Counted from the first letter of the stretch, positions 33,334 to 42,618 are shown. The stretch is DNA of 50,636 nt from Deltaproteobacteria bacterium (GCA_020852955.1 JADYZW010000048.1:1-50636); one strand, 5' to 3'. Notes: generated from the sequence alone by a model not told the origin. Program-made: numbers and translations.

Positions 33334-34542
33334 ATGCGGTTGACGCGCCGTGTGCCCCCGTTCGCCCTCGCCGCGCTGTCATGGTGTGCCATCACGGCAG
33401 TCACGGCGCCGGATGTCGCCCGAGCGGCGGCGCTCGATTTCGTGAGTGCCGCCATCGAGGGGGAGAGCGGCGTACGCGGACTCGCGGGAGTGCTGCAGGT
33501 GGTCGTGAGCCCCGACGGGCGCAACGTGTACGCGGTCGGCCCGGCCAGCGACGCCGTTGCCGTCTTTGCACGCGATCCGGACGACGGCGCGCTCCGCGAG
33601 CTCGAGGTCCAGCGCGACGGGATCGGGAACGTGGACGGGATCGCCGACGCCTCCGGGATCGCCGTCAGCCCCGACGGGGGCTTCGTGTACGTCGCGGGTG
33701 CCGGCGACGACGCGGTCGCATCGTTCGCACGCGATGCCGCCACCGGGGCGCTCACCTTCCTCGAAGCGCAGAAGGACGGGACGGCCGGCGTCGAGGGCAT
33801 CCGGCACGCCCGCGCCCTCGCGATCAGTCCGGACGGAGCGTTCGTGTATGCGAGCGGTCAGACGTCCGATGCGATCGCGGTCTTCTCGCGCAACACCTTG
33901 ACCGGTTGGCTGACCTTCGTCGAGGTCCAGCGTCAGGGCGCGCTCGGCGTAACGGGCCTCATGGAGCCGCTCGGCCTCTCCATCAGTCCGGACGGCGCGC
34001 ACCTCTACGTCGCCAGCGGCGACCAGAGCGCGCTCACGGTCTTCGCGCGCGACCGGGCGACCGGCCACCTGACCTCGCGCTCGCCTTGGCCGGCGACCGA
34101 CCTCGGGTCGGTGGGGGTGCATTCCGTCGCCATCAGCCCGGACGGCAGGTTCGTCTATGCTCCCCGCCAGGGCGACGACACGATCGGCATCTTCCGGCGC
34201 GATCGCGCGAGCGGCGCGCTCGAGCTCGAGGATCTGATCGCGCAGGGCCTCGACGGGGTCGAAGGGCTCTCCGGCGTCCTCTGGGCCGCGGTCAGCCCGG
34301 ACGGACGCCGGTTGTACGCGGCGAGCACGCTCGACCATGCGGTGGTGGCATTCGAGCGCGACCCGAGGTCCGGAGCGCTCGCCTTCCTCGAGCGGCAGCA
34401 CGGCGCGCCTGGGCGGCCGTGCCTCGCCTTCGCGCGCAGCGTCGTCGTGAGCCCCGACGGCCGGAACGTCTACGTAGCGGGCGCGAGCTCCAACGCGGTA
34501 GTGGCGTATCGGGTCGGCGAGCCCGACCGCGCGGCGCCGTAG
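33334..34542 (+). CDS. Secreted seven-bladed beta-propeller (YVTN/lactonase-like)
   Basis: 402 residues with a signal peptide (FALAALSWCAITAV ... ARAAA), so exported. Seven repeats of about 50 residues follow, each with SPDG, then V/LY, then VFxRD and TGxL, as in SPDGRNVYAVGPASDAVAVF. That is the pattern of YVTN-type seven-bladed propellers, like 6-phosphogluconolactonase-fold proteins. No catalytic residue can be named; it may bind ligand or the cell surface. Divergent from polB with a 110-base gap; convergent with the SDR at 34544. Confidence 0.85.
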   Translation: MRLTRRVPPFALAALSWCAITAVTAPDVARAAALDFVSAAIEGESGVRGLAGVLQVVVSPDGRNVYAVGPASDAVAVFARDPDDGALRELEVQRDGIGNVDGIADASGIAVSPDGGFVYVAGAGDDAVASFARDAATGALTFLEAQKDGTAGVEGIRHARALAISPDGAFVYASGQTSDAIAVFSRNTLTGWLTFVEVQRQGALGVTGLMEPLGLSISPDGAHLYVASGDQSALTVFARDRATGHLTSRSPWPATDLGSVGVHSVAISPDGRFVYAPRQGDDTIGIFRRDRASGALELEDLIAQGLDGVEGLSGVLWAAVSPDGRRLYAASTLDHAVVAFERDPRSGALAFLERQHGAPGRPCLAFARSVVVSPDGRNVYVAGASSNAVVAYRVGEPDRAAP

Positions 34543-34543
34543 C

Positions 34544-35368
34544 TCACATGTAGCTCCCGCCGGTCACGAGCACCACGTGCCCGGTCACGTAGTCTGCGAG
34601 CGGAGACGCGAGGAAGAGCACGGGACCGGCGGCCTCCTCGGGCGTGCCGGAGCGGCCGAGCGGGATCATGCGCTTGGCGGCCTTGCGCATCTCCTCGGGG
34701 ATGCCGAGCTCGACCGTCTGACCGTCGACTTCCGCCTTGCTCGCCGGCTCCTTCGCGGCGGTGAGCCGGGTCTCGATGAAGCCGTACGCCACCGCGTTCA
34801 CGTTGACGTTGAGCCGGCCCCATTCCTTCGCGAGCGTCTTGGTGACGCCGACGATGCCCATCTTCCCGGCGGCGTAGTTCACCTGCCCCGCGTTGCCGGC
34901 GACGCCGGAGGTCGACGAGACGTTGATGACCTTCCGCATGATCTGTTTCCCGTCGGCGATCTCGGCCTTGGCCCACTCGCGCCAGTAGAGCGACGCAGCG
35001 CGCAGGAGGCGGAACGGACCCGTGAGATGGACGTCCAGCATCGCCGTCCACTGCTCGTCGGACATTTTGTGGATCACGCCGTCGTGCGTGTAGCCGGCGT
35101 TGTTCACGATGATGTCGAGCCCGCCGAACTCGTCGACGGTCGCCTTGACGAGTCGATCGGGGAACTTCGGATCCGTGACGGAACCCGCCACGACCAGCGC
35201 GGCGCCGCCTTGCCCGCGGATCGCCGCCGCGGCTTCCTCGGCGACCTCGGCGCTGAGGTCGTTCACGACCACCCGCGCGCCGTGGGCCGCGAGGAGCTCG
35301 GCCGTGGCGCGGCCGATCCCGCGTCCGGAGCCCGTGACGACGGCGACCTTCCCTGCGACGAGCTGCAT
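34544..35368 (-). CDS. SDR-family oxidoreductase (3-oxoacyl-ACP reductase-like)
   Basis: 274 residues. N-terminal Rossmann motif VTGSGRGIGRATAEL, NNAG, and the catalytic Ser-Tyr-Lys in INVSSTSGVAGNAGQVNYAAGK. A FabG-like sequence with insertions around 120-140 (YWREWAKAEIADGKQ). Uses NAD(P)H on a hydroxy/keto acyl or similar substrate; exact substrate unknown. ATG 35368 has GGAGATCGTC just upstream. The gene is divergent from the phosphotransferase operon at 35477 and probably takes part in the same acyl-CoA type metabolism. Confidence 0.9.
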   Translation of the reverse strand: MQLVAGKVAVVTGSGRGIGRATAELLAAHGARVVVNDLSAEVAEEAAAAIRGQGGAALVVAGSVTDPKFPDRLVKATVDEFGGLDIIVNNAGYTHDGVIHKMSDEQWTAMLDVHLTGPFRLLRAASLYWREWAKAEIADGKQIMRKVINVSSTSGVAGNAGQVNYAAGKMGIVGVTKTLAKEWGRLNVNVNAVAYGFIETRLTAAKEPASKAEVDGQTVELGIPEEMRKAAKRMIPLGRSGTPEEAAGPVLFLASPLADYVTGHVVLVTGGSYM

Positions 35369-35476
35369 GACGATCTCCTTTGCCGAGCGGAAATGGCGGG
35401 GTTCTGCCACGCGCGGACGCGCCTCGCAATCGCCCGTCTTGCCTTCCGGGGAACGGCCGCCGTATGCACCGGGAGC

Positions 35477-36478
35477 GTGAGCCCGGACGAGCTGGCACCC
35501 CGCCTCCGCGACTTCCTGGCCGTCGCCAGCGGTCAGGGCGGCGTCGTCGTCGAGCACCTACGCCGTGTCCCGGGCGGCGCGTCGCGCGAGACCTGGTCGT
35601 TCGACGCGCGGTTCGCCGACGGCTCGGAGCGCGCCTTGATCCTGCGCCGCGATCCGGGTCCGACGAACGTCGGGACCGATCGAGCCCTCGAGTTTCGCGT
35701 GCTGCGCGCCGCGCGGACCGCCGGCGTGCCGGTGCCGGAGGTGCTCTGGCTGGGGGACGATCCGGTCGTACTGGACGGCTGCTTCTTCGTGATGGAGCGG
35801 GTCGAGGGCGAGGCGCTCGCGCGCCGCCTGCTGCGCGAGCCGCGGTACGCGGAGGCGCGGCGGGTGATGCCGGCGCAGCTCGGCGCGGTCCTCGCGCGCA
35901 TCCATGCCGTGCCCGTGACCGCGCCGCTGGACGACTTGCCGGGCCGCCACGACCGGGAGCATCCCGCGACGGCCGAGCTGGCTCGCTACGAACGGCTCTA
36001 TCGGGCGCTCGCCCCGGAACCGCATCCGGTCATCGAGTACGGTTTCCGCTGGCTCGCCCGGCGCTTGCCTCCGAGCCGCCGACGCGTCCTCGTGCACGGC
36101 GACTACCGCATCGGCAACGTCATGTTCGGGCCGGAAGGAGTGCGCGTGGTGCTCGATTGGGAGCAGGCTCACGTCGGAGATCCGATGGAAGACCTCGGGT
36201 GGATGTGCGTGCGCGCGTGGCGCTTCGGCAGTCCGCTGCCGGTCGGCGGCATCGGCGAGCGCGCCGACTTCTTTCGCGCCTACGAGGAGGCGAGCGGAAC
36301 GCCGGTGGATCCGGACGTCGTGCGGTTCTGGGAGGCGCTCGGCAACCTCAAGTGGGCGGTCATTTGCATCGCGCAGGCGCGCGCCTATCTCGACGGCGGG
36401 GTGCGCAGCGTCGAGCTCGCGAGCATCGGACGGCGCACGGCGGAAGCCGAGCACGATCTCCTCGAGCTGGTGGATTGA
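35477..36478 (+). CDS. Phosphotransferase family protein (APH fold, acyl-CoA dehydrogenase-associated type)
   Basis: 333 residues from GTG 35477. Motifs: RVPGGASRETWSFDA (nucleotide loop), VLVHGDYRIGNVMF (catalytic loop) and VVLDWEQAHVGDPMEDLGW (metal-binding). This is the phosphotransferase type commonly found beside acyl-CoA dehydrogenases and DUF6285 proteins; relatives are also fused to acyl-CoA dehydrogenase 10/11 in animals. It may phosphorylate hydroxyacyl-CoA. ATG 35393 is an alternative start, but the residues before SPDELAPRLRDF are not family-like. First of three closely spaced genes. Confidence 0.85.
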   Translation: MSPDELAPRLRDFLAVASGQGGVVVEHLRRVPGGASRETWSFDARFADGSERALILRRDPGPTNVGTDRALEFRVLRAARTAGVPVPEVLWLGDDPVVLDGCFFVMERVEGEALARRLLREPRYAEARRVMPAQLGAVLARIHAVPVTAPLDDLPGRHDREHPATAELARYERLYRALAPEPHPVIEYGFRWLARRLPPSRRRVLVHGDYRIGNVMFGPEGVRVVLDWEQAHVGDPMEDLGWMCVRAWRFGSPLPVGGIGERADFFRAYEEASGTPVDPDVVRFWEALGNLKWAVICIAQARAYLDGGVRSVELASIGRRTAEAEHDLLELVD

Positions 36479-36481
36479 TCC

Positions 36482-36889
36482 GTGCAGGACCGTCCCGACG
36501 CCTCGGAGCTTCTCGAAGCGGTGCGCGCGTTCCTGGACGAGCAGGTCGTGCCGGCGCTCGAAGGAACGACGCAGTTCCACGCGCGGGTCGCCGCCAACGT
36601 CCTCGCCATCGTGGCGCGCGAGATCGTCCACGGGGAGCGCTCGCTTCGCGCCGAATGGGGTCGCCTCGTGGCGCTCCTGGAAAAGCCGGCGTCGGAGGCG
36701 CCCGCGAGCGAGGAGGCGCTGCGCACGGCCGTACGCGAGCTGAATGCCGAGCTCGTCGAACGGATGCGCGCCGGAGCGACCGACCAAGGCCCCTGGGACG
36801 CCGCCGTCCTCGCCCACCTCCGCGCGACCGCCGCCGAGCGGCTCGCGATCGCGAATCCGAAATACGCGGAGCAGCGCCGCGTGGAGTGA
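36482..36889 (+). CDS. DUF6285 family protein
   Basis: 135 residues from GTG 36482, three bases after the upstream stop. Sequence such as DRPDASELLEAVRAFLDEQV and FHARVAANVLAIVAREI is characteristic of DUF6285, a small helical protein that accompanies APH-type phosphotransferases in acyl-CoA catabolism operons. No function is known and no catalytic residues are obvious; probably an accessory subunit of the phosphotransferase. Followed by the hydrolase after 4 bases. Confidence 0.85.
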   Translation: MQDRPDASELLEAVRAFLDEQVVPALEGTTQFHARVAANVLAIVAREIVHGERSLRAEWGRLVALLEKPASEAPASEEALRTAVRELNAELVERMRAGATDQGPWDAAVLAHLRATAAERLAIANPKYAEQRRVE

Positions 36890-36893
36890 TGGC

Positions 36894-37688
36894 ATGCCGC
36901 GGATCCGGTGCAACGACGTCGCGCTCAGGGTCGAGGAGGTCGGGAGCGGATCGCCCCTCCTGCTGATCATGGGGCTCGGAGCGAGCCTGGAGACTTGGAT
37001 CGCGCAGCGCGACGCGTTCGCGCGGCATCACCGGGTGATCATGTTCGACAACCGCGGGGCGGGCGAAAGCGATTGCCCGCCGCCGCCGTGGACCGTGCCC
37101 GACATGGCGGCCGACGCCGTCGGCGTGCTCGACGCCCTCGGCATCGAGCGCGCGCACGTGCTCGGGGTGTCGATGGGAGGCATGATCGCCCAGGAGCTGG
37201 CGATCGGTTGGCCGGAGCGCGTCGATCGGATGGTCGTCGCCCTGTCGTTCGCGCGTCCCGATCCGGTGCGGCGCGCGTTCCTGCTGTTCCGACGTTGGGC
37301 GCGGCTGCAGGGCGTCGATCTCGTCCAAGAGGGCGTCGCGAACCTTCCCTGGCTCGTCTCCGCCCGGGTCTTGAACGATCCCGATCGCCTCGAAGCGATC
37401 CTGGAGGTCGTCGCAACCATGCCGCTCATGGCCGCCGACGCGTACGGGCGTCAGATCGAGGCGATCCTCGACCACGACACGCTCTCCCGGCTGGATCGCG
37501 TTCGGACCCCGACCCTCGTCCTCGCGGCTGCCGAGGACGTCCTGACGCCGCTGTACCTCAGTCGCGAGATCGCGGGAGCAATCGCGGGGGCGCGGCTCGT
37601 CGTGCTGCCGCGGGGCAATCACGGGGTGCAGATCGAGGAGCCGGCGGCCTTCAACACCGCAGTGCTGGAGTTCCTGGCCGAACGCTGA
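36894..37688 (+). CDS. Alpha/beta-hydrolase
   Basis: 264 residues. Oxyanion region LIMGLGASLETW, nucleophile elbow GVSMGG (Ser), catalytic Asp likely in AAAEDVLTPLYLS and His in LPRGNHGVQIEE. The FDNRGAGESD segment is typical of the group annotated as hydrolases of the lactonase/esterase/haloperoxidase-like type. Substrate unknown. It ends an operon with the phosphotransferase and DUF6285 genes (gaps of 3 and 4 bases), suggesting acyl or ester metabolism. Confidence 0.9.
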   Translation: MPRIRCNDVALRVEEVGSGSPLLLIMGLGASLETWIAQRDAFARHHRVIMFDNRGAGESDCPPPPWTVPDMAADAVGVLDALGIERAHVLGVSMGGMIAQELAIGWPERVDRMVVALSFARPDPVRRAFLLFRRWARLQGVDLVQEGVANLPWLVSARVLNDPDRLEAILEVVATMPLMAADAYGRQIEAILDHDTLSRLDRVRTPTLVLAAAEDVLTPLYLSREIAGAIAGARLVVLPRGNHGVQIEEPAAFNTAVLEFLAER

Positions 37689-37712
37689 ACGACCCCGCGT
37701 GACCGCGGCGGC

Positions 37713-38402
37713 TCAGGAACGCTTCCGCAGCTCCGCGAGCCGATCACGCAGCCGGTCGGCCCAGTACCGGAAGGCGCGTTCGACGTCCGACCACGCGTTC
37801 TTCTCGGGCGTGAGCGTCCGCGCGCCGACCCGCCGGTCGATCGCAGCCGCGAGCCGCTTGCCGCTCGTCGTGTCGAGGATCTCGGCCTCGACGCCGGCCT
37901 TGCCGACGAAGCTCTTGGTGGCGTCCGACGGCTCCTTCGTCTCGACGGCCCGGAGATCCTCGTCGAGCGCGTCCCCGAGGCGGCCGTCGACCACCCGCCA
38001 CGAGCCCTCGGCTTCGGTGATCGCGACCCGCAGGCGCAGCACGTCGGGCCCCGGCTCCTTCACGAGCTGATAGTCGTCGTCGAGCGTCATGCGGAGCACG
38101 TCGTCGAGGTCGTCGATCAGGTCCTGCGCCTCGTCGGGCGGGATGTCCTTGGTCTCCTCGTCGCGCCAGATGGTCACCGGGTCGATGATCATCTTGCGGT
38201 AGGTCGAGAAGCGCGCGGCCGGATCGACGTACACGAGGAGCGCCTGCCCCTCGCCGCCCGCGCGGAGCTGCGCATAGTCCCCGAGGAACCCCGACGGCCT
38301 GGCGCTCCCCGCCTGTCCCGCCGCGCACCCGGCCAGCGCCGCCCCCGCCACGACGATCGCGATCGTCGCCGGCCACACCCGCGTTCCCGTTCGTCGCGCC
38401 AT
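37713..38402 (-). CDS. DUF3313 family lipoprotein
   Basis: 229 residues with lipoprotein signal: ATIAIVVAGAALAGC (lipobox LAGC). Mature part includes GFLGDYAQLRAGGEGQALLVYVDP and YRKMIIDPVTIWRD, the hallmark of DUF3313 lipoproteins, then an Ala-rich helical part and a charged C-terminus (RDRLAELRKRS). Function unknown; probably outer- or inner-membrane anchored in the periplasm. ATG 38402 follows GGAGCACG. The upstream frame is not protein-like. Converges with the hydrolase at 37688. Confidence 0.85.
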   Translation of the reverse strand: MARRTGTRVWPATIAIVVAGAALAGCAAGQAGSARPSGFLGDYAQLRAGGEGQALLVYVDPAARFSTYRKMIIDPVTIWRDEETKDIPPDEAQDLIDDLDDVLRMTLDDDYQLVKEPGPDVLRLRVAITEAEGSWRVVDGRLGDALDEDLRAVETKEPSDATKSFVGKAGVEAEILDTTSGKRLAAAIDRRVGARTLTPEKNAWSDVERAFRYWADRLRDRLAELRKRS

Positions 38403-38467
38403 CGTGCTCCTCCGTGTGCGGGTCGGGTATCCCGGATGGCGGCTGCTCGCAACGTCCGCCGCCGGCA

Positions 38468-39211
38468 TCAGGACCGGCCGAACCCGCCGTTCACGCTGAT
38501 GGCCTGGCCGGTGATCCACGACGCCTGCGCCGAGGCGAGGAACGCGATCATGGGCGCGATGTCCTCGGGCCGCCCGAGGCGGCCGAGCGGGTAGAAGCGC
38601 GACCACTCCCGCTCCATCGCGTCGGTGATGTACGAGGTCATGGGCGTTCGCGTGACGCCGGGGCACACGGCGTTCACGGTGACGCCGAAACGCCCGAGCT
38701 CGATCGCGAGCCCCTTCGTGAACGCGATCACCCCGCCCTTCGTCGCACCGTAGACGACGATGCGCTTCTCGTTTAGCTTCCCCGCCTCCGAGGCGAGGTT
38801 CACGATCCGCCCCGAACGCTGCGCCGCCATCCGCTCCGCGACTGCCCGGCAGCAGTGCATCGTGCCGCGCAGATTGACGTCGAGCATCGCGTCCCAATCC
38901 CCGTCCTCGGGATCCGACTCCAGGACGAGCCGCGGAATCCCCCCCACCCCGGCGCTGTTCACGAGCACGTCGACGCGCCCGAACTCCGCCACCGCCCGCT
39001 CGATCAACGCCACGCACTGCGCGGACGCTCGCACGTCCACCCGCTGCCCCACGGCCCCCAGCTCCGCAGCAACGGACGCCAGCGCGCCCTCGTTCACGTC
39101 TCCCAGCACCAACCGCGCGCCCTCCGCAGCAAACGTCCGCGCCGCAACCAATCCGATGCCGGAAGCCCCACCGGTGATGACGACGACCTTGCCCGCCAAC
39201 TGCAGATCCAT
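38468..39211 (-). CDS. SDR-family oxidoreductase
   Basis: 247 residues. Motifs ITGGASGIGLVAARTF, VNSAGVGG, and catalytic Ser in IVNLASEAGKLN with Tyr-Lys in VVYGATKGGV; C-terminal WITGQAISVNGGFG is typical. Classic SDR, NAD(P)-dependent. ATG 39211 follows GGAGGTCGCTG; the 23 codons upstream in frame are not family-like. Same direction as the DUF3313 gene (65-base gap) but probably unrelated in function. Substrate unknown. Confidence 0.9.
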   Translation of the reverse strand: MDLQLAGKVVVITGGASGIGLVAARTFAAEGARLVLGDVNEGALASVAAELGAVGQRVDVRASAQCVALIERAVAEFGRVDVLVNSAGVGGIPRLVLESDPEDGDWDAMLDVNLRGTMHCCRAVAERMAAQRSGRIVNLASEAGKLNEKRIVVYGATKGGVIAFTKGLAIELGRFGVTVNAVCPGVTRTPMTSYITDAMEREWSRFYPLGRLGRPEDIAPMIAFLASAQASWITGQAISVNGGFGRS

Positions 39212-39340
39212 CAGCGACCTCCTAGGAACCAGCGCGAAGGGTGGCCCCGAGCGAAGCGCGGAGCCCGCCACGTCGCCCATCGGCGAGTGACGGTCGGCTG
39301 GTGGGACGAATCCAGCAGATGGGCCCGTCTCGACAGCCGG

Positions 39341-39925
39341 CTACCCGGCGTGCTCGTGGCGAAGCAGCGCGTACAGGTGTTGATCGAGGAACGTTCCGCC
39401 GACGTAGTGCGCCTCCCGCAACAACCCCTCGCGCCGCATCCCGAGCCGCTCCGCCACCCGCGCGCTGCGCTCGTTGCCGACGGCGCACCGCACGACGACG
39501 CGGTGCAACCCGACCGTCCCGAACGCGAACGTCAGCAGGGCCCGCGCAGCGCGCGTCACGAGGCCGCGCCCTTCGGACCCCGACGCGATCCAGTAGCCGA
39601 GTTCCGCCGAGCGGTCGAACCACTCGACGTAGTGGAGACCGATCGTCCCCACGATCACGCCCTCGACGCACGTCGCCAACACCAGGCTCCGACGCCGGCG
39701 CCGTTCCTCGGTGGCGTCGGCGATGAACCGCGCGCTGTCGCGCTCGGTGCGGGTCTCCTCGACCCAGGGAAGCCAGCGGCCGAGCCGCCCGCGCTCGGCA
39801 TCGATCAATCGGAAGAGCGCCGACGCATCCGCCGCCAGCAGCGGACGCAGCCACAGCTCCCGGTCGCTCAGGTCGACCCGTTCGAAGGGAAAGGCCGGGG
39901 TGTCCCACGCGCGACTCGTCCCCAT
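39341..39925 (-). CDS. GNAT acetyltransferase, RimJ/RimL-like
   Basis: 194 residues. Features: LWLRPLLAADASALFRLIDAER, VIVGTIGLHYVEWFDRSAELGYWI and the acetyl-CoA loop region EGRGLVTRAARALLTFAFG with GNERSARVAERLGM at the end. These are typical of RimJ/RimL-type N-acetyltransferases acting on ribosomal proteins or small amines. ATG 39925 has GAGGG just upstream; a TTG eight codons earlier is possible. Cytoplasmic. No evident operon partner. Confidence 0.88.
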   Translation of the reverse strand: MGTSRAWDTPAFPFERVDLSDRELWLRPLLAADASALFRLIDAERGRLGRWLPWVEETRTERDSARFIADATEERRRRRSLVLATCVEGVIVGTIGLHYVEWFDRSAELGYWIASGSEGRGLVTRAARALLTFAFGTVGLHRVVVRCAVGNERSARVAERLGMRREGLLREAHYVGGTFLDQHLYALLRHEHAG

Positions 39926-39964
39926 GGCGCCCTCGGGTCCGCCGCTCAAGCCTCGCGCCGACGA

Positions 39965-40087
39965 TCACTCGTCGGCGTTCCACTCCTCCTCGTCCTCGTC
40001 CTCGTCGTCGTCGTCGAAATCGTCGTCGTCCTCGTCGTCGTCGAAATCGTCGTCGTCCCAATCCTCGTCTTCCTCGCGCAGCCACAT
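39965..40087 (-). CDS. Extremely acidic 40-residue protein
   Basis: Starts MWLREEDEDW and then is nearly all Asp and Glu: 20 Asp and 10 Glu of 40 residues, one Arg, no Lys. Aromatic residues punctuate the acid runs: W2, W10, F15, F24, W36. The ATG has a very strong ribosome site, GGAGGGGG five bases upstream, so it is probably translated despite its size. The DNA is a GAC/GAG run, which shows on the other strand as poly-Val or poly-Ser frames. Lies 107 bases downstream of ptsP in the same direction. Possible roles: metal (Ca2+/Mg2+) binding, DNA mimicry or binding a basic partner; none is established. Confidence 0.65.
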   Translation of the reverse strand: MWLREEDEDWDDDDFDDDEDDDDFDDDDEDEDEEEWNADE

Positions 40088-40194
40088 AAAAACCCCCTCC
40101 TTTGCCGCGGGCAAGGTCGCTTATCGACGGCTCAGAACCTTGTCAATCGAGCGTCGGCGCGGTGCGCGACGACCGCGCGCATCTCCGTCCGATC

Positions 40195-42618
40195 TTAATG
40201 ATAGATGTCCATGAGCTCGATCACTCCGAGCTCCTTCAGGCGCGAGAACAGGTAGCCCTTGATCTCCTTCGCCGTGCTGAGCGTCCGCACGTCGCGTGCG
40301 ACCTCCTCCGCGAGCGAATACGGCACCGAGCGAATGAAGCGCTTGATCACCGGCACGAAGAACGGGCCCATGCTGAGGTCGTCGAGGCCCATGCCGAGGA
40401 GCGGCAGCGTCGCCAGCGGATCGGACGCCATCTCGCCGCACATCCCGACGAGCTTCCCCGCGTCCTTCGCCGCTTGCGCGACCTCGCCGATCGCGCCGAG
40501 CACGGCGGGGTGCAGAGGCTCGTAGAGCGGCGCCACCTTCGAGTTGTTGCGGTCGACGGCGAGCAGGTACTGAATGAGATCGTTGGTGCCGATGCTGAAG
40601 AAATCGACCTCTTCGATGAGCCGCGGGGCGAGCCAGACGGCGGCGGGCACCTCGATCATGATGCCGATCGACATCGCCCGGTCGTACGGCAGGCCGGCCT
40701 CGTCGAGCTCCTGACGCGCCTCCTCGAGCAGCTCCTTCACGCGCCGGATCTCCTCGACACTCGAGATCATCGGGAACATCATCCTCACGCACCCGTGCAC
40801 GCCGGCCCGCAGGATCGCCCGGATCTGCGCCTTGAAGATGACCGGCATCTCGAGCGAGATGCGGATGGAGCGCCACCCGAGGAACGGGTTCTCCTCCTGC
40901 TGGGCGGTGAGGTAGCTCGCGTATTTGTCGGCGCCAAGGTCGAGCGTGCGGATCGTGATCGGCCTGCCTGGCATGCGGTCGATGACCTTCCGATAGAGCG
41001 CGAGCTGCTCCTCCTCACCCGGAAAGTCCTTGTACGAGAGGAACGGCACTTCGGTGCGATAGAGGCCGACGCCTTCGGCGCCGTGGTCGCGCGCGAAGTT
41101 CAGGTCGCCGATCAGCCCGATGTTCGCGTAGAGATTCACGCGGTGGCCGTCGGTCGTTTCGGCGGGGAGATCGCGAATGGTCTCGAGGGCCAGGTTGAAG
41201 GCCCGGTACTCCTTGTCGAGCCGCTGGTACTCGCGGCTCACGTCGACGCCCGGGTTCACGTAGACGACGCCCGAGTTGCCGTCGACGATCATCTCGTCGC
41301 CCTCGTGCAGCACGTCGGCGACGTGGCCGACCCCGACGACGGTCGGGATCTCGAACGACTTGGCGAGGATCGACGCATGGGAGGTCACGCCGCCCGTCGC
41401 AAGCACGATCCCCTTCAACCGGTCGTGCTCCATGAGCGTCAGGTCGGTCAGCGTGAGGTCGTGCGCGACGAGCACGACGTCGCCCGCAAAGCCGCGCTCC
41501 CGCTCCTCGTGACCGAGGAGATTGCGGAGCAGGCGCTGGCCGATGTCGCGCACGTCGGCGGCGCGCTCGCGCAGATACCCGTCGGTGACCGCGAGGAACG
41601 CGGCGACGTACTCGTCGACCACCTGCCGCAGCGCGCTCTCGGCGGCGAGCCCCTCGTCGATGCGGCTCGTGATCTTGCCGAGGAACGTCGGATCCTCGAG
41701 CATCATGCGCTGCGCGTCGAAAATGGCGCCGTCGATCTCGGGCGCAACGGTGTGCATCTTCTCCTTGAGGCGCACCATCTCCTCGACCGAGCGCTCGACC
41801 GCCTGCAGGAGCCGCGTGCGCTCGCCGTCCGGATCGCCGACGTGACGCTCGTCCACGTGGTCGAGCGACACCTCGGGATGGAGCAAGTGCGCATGGCCGC
41901 GTCCGAAGCCCGGCGACGCGCCGAGACCGGCCAGCCGGTGCTGACCCGGACGCCGCTTCGCGCCCTTGGCCGGACGCTCGTCGGTGTTCTCGTAGGCGTG
42001 CAGGCGGCGGATCGCATCGACCATCCGGGAGCGGTACTCCTGACGCTCCTTCTCCTTGCTCGCGAGCGATTCCATGAGCCGCGCCTGCACGATGATGCCG
42101 CCCGCCTGGGCGGCGATCGCGCGCAGGAGCCGGAGTTCGGTCGGCGTGAAGCGCCGGCGGCGCAGCGTCTGCACGACGAGCACGCCGAGCGCGGTGCGCT
42201 TCTCGGAGATCGGCACGCCGAGAAAGGAGTGGTAGCGCTCCTCGCCCGTCTCCGGAAAGTACTTGTAGCGGGCATGCGCGAGCGCATCGACGACCATCAC
42301 CGGCTCGCCCTTCTCGATGACGAGACCGGTGAGCCCCTCGCTCACCTTCATCGTGACCTTGCCGACGGCGGCGCGGTCGAGACCGGTGGTCGCCCACAGC
42401 GTCAGCACCTCGTCCTTGGGATCGAAAAGGTAGAGCGAGCAGACCTCGGTGCCCATGCGCTCGGCGACGATGCGCACGAGGTTGTCGAAGGTCTCCTGAA
42501 GCGTCTGCGAGTGGCTGATGACGGTGCCGATGTCCTCGAGAACGGACAGGCCCTGCCCCTTGCGCGCGCGCACGCGCCGGGACGTGGGCTCGGCTGCCGC
42601 CATTTTTCGCTCGCTCAT
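40195..42618 (-). CDS. ptsP: Nitrogen-PTS enzyme I: GAF-containing phosphoenolpyruvate-protein phosphotransferase
   Basis: 807 residues. GAF domain (about 40-180), then an enzyme I part: HPr-binding N-terminal region (about 220-400), phospho-His site GGVTSHASILAKS, and the PEP-binding TIM barrel with GLYRTEVPFL, NPFLGWRSIRI, GIMIEVPAAV and FFSIGTNDLIQYLLAVDRNN. It moves phosphate from PEP to NPr (PtsO) and on to PtsN in the regulatory nitrogen PTS. No ptsO or ptsN is in the window. The GAF domain may sense nitrogen or redox ligands. First of its strand here; the 207 bases upstream (42619-42826) hold no gene I can see. Confidence 0.94.
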   Translation of the reverse strand: MSERKMAAAEPTSRRVRARKGQGLSVLEDIGTVISHSQTLQETFDNLVRIVAERMGTEVCSLYLFDPKDEVLTLWATTGLDRAAVGKVTMKVSEGLTGLVIEKGEPVMVVDALAHARYKYFPETGEERYHSFLGVPISEKRTALGVLVVQTLRRRRFTPTELRLLRAIAAQAGGIIVQARLMESLASKEKERQEYRSRMVDAIRRLHAYENTDERPAKGAKRRPGQHRLAGLGASPGFGRGHAHLLHPEVSLDHVDERHVGDPDGERTRLLQAVERSVEEMVRLKEKMHTVAPEIDGAIFDAQRMMLEDPTFLGKITSRIDEGLAAESALRQVVDEYVAAFLAVTDGYLRERAADVRDIGQRLLRNLLGHEERERGFAGDVVLVAHDLTLTDLTLMEHDRLKGIVLATGGVTSHASILAKSFEIPTVVGVGHVADVLHEGDEMIVDGNSGVVYVNPGVDVSREYQRLDKEYRAFNLALETIRDLPAETTDGHRVNLYANIGLIGDLNFARDHGAEGVGLYRTEVPFLSYKDFPGEEEQLALYRKVIDRMPGRPITIRTLDLGADKYASYLTAQQEENPFLGWRSIRISLEMPVIFKAQIRAILRAGVHGCVRMMFPMISSVEEIRRVKELLEEARQELDEAGLPYDRAMSIGIMIEVPAAVWLAPRLIEEVDFFSIGTNDLIQYLLAVDRNNSKVAPLYEPLHPAVLGAIGEVAQAAKDAGKLVGMCGEMASDPLATLPLLGMGLDDLSMGPFFVPVIKRFIRSVPYSLAEEVARDVRTLSTAKEIKGYLFSRLKELGVIELMDIYH

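Noticed and set aside
39711..40214. Plus-strand frames with poly-Ser and poly-Val runs
   Set aside because: They are antisense readings of the GAC/GAG run in the acidic protein gene; they lack a start signal and a plausible protein elsewhere.
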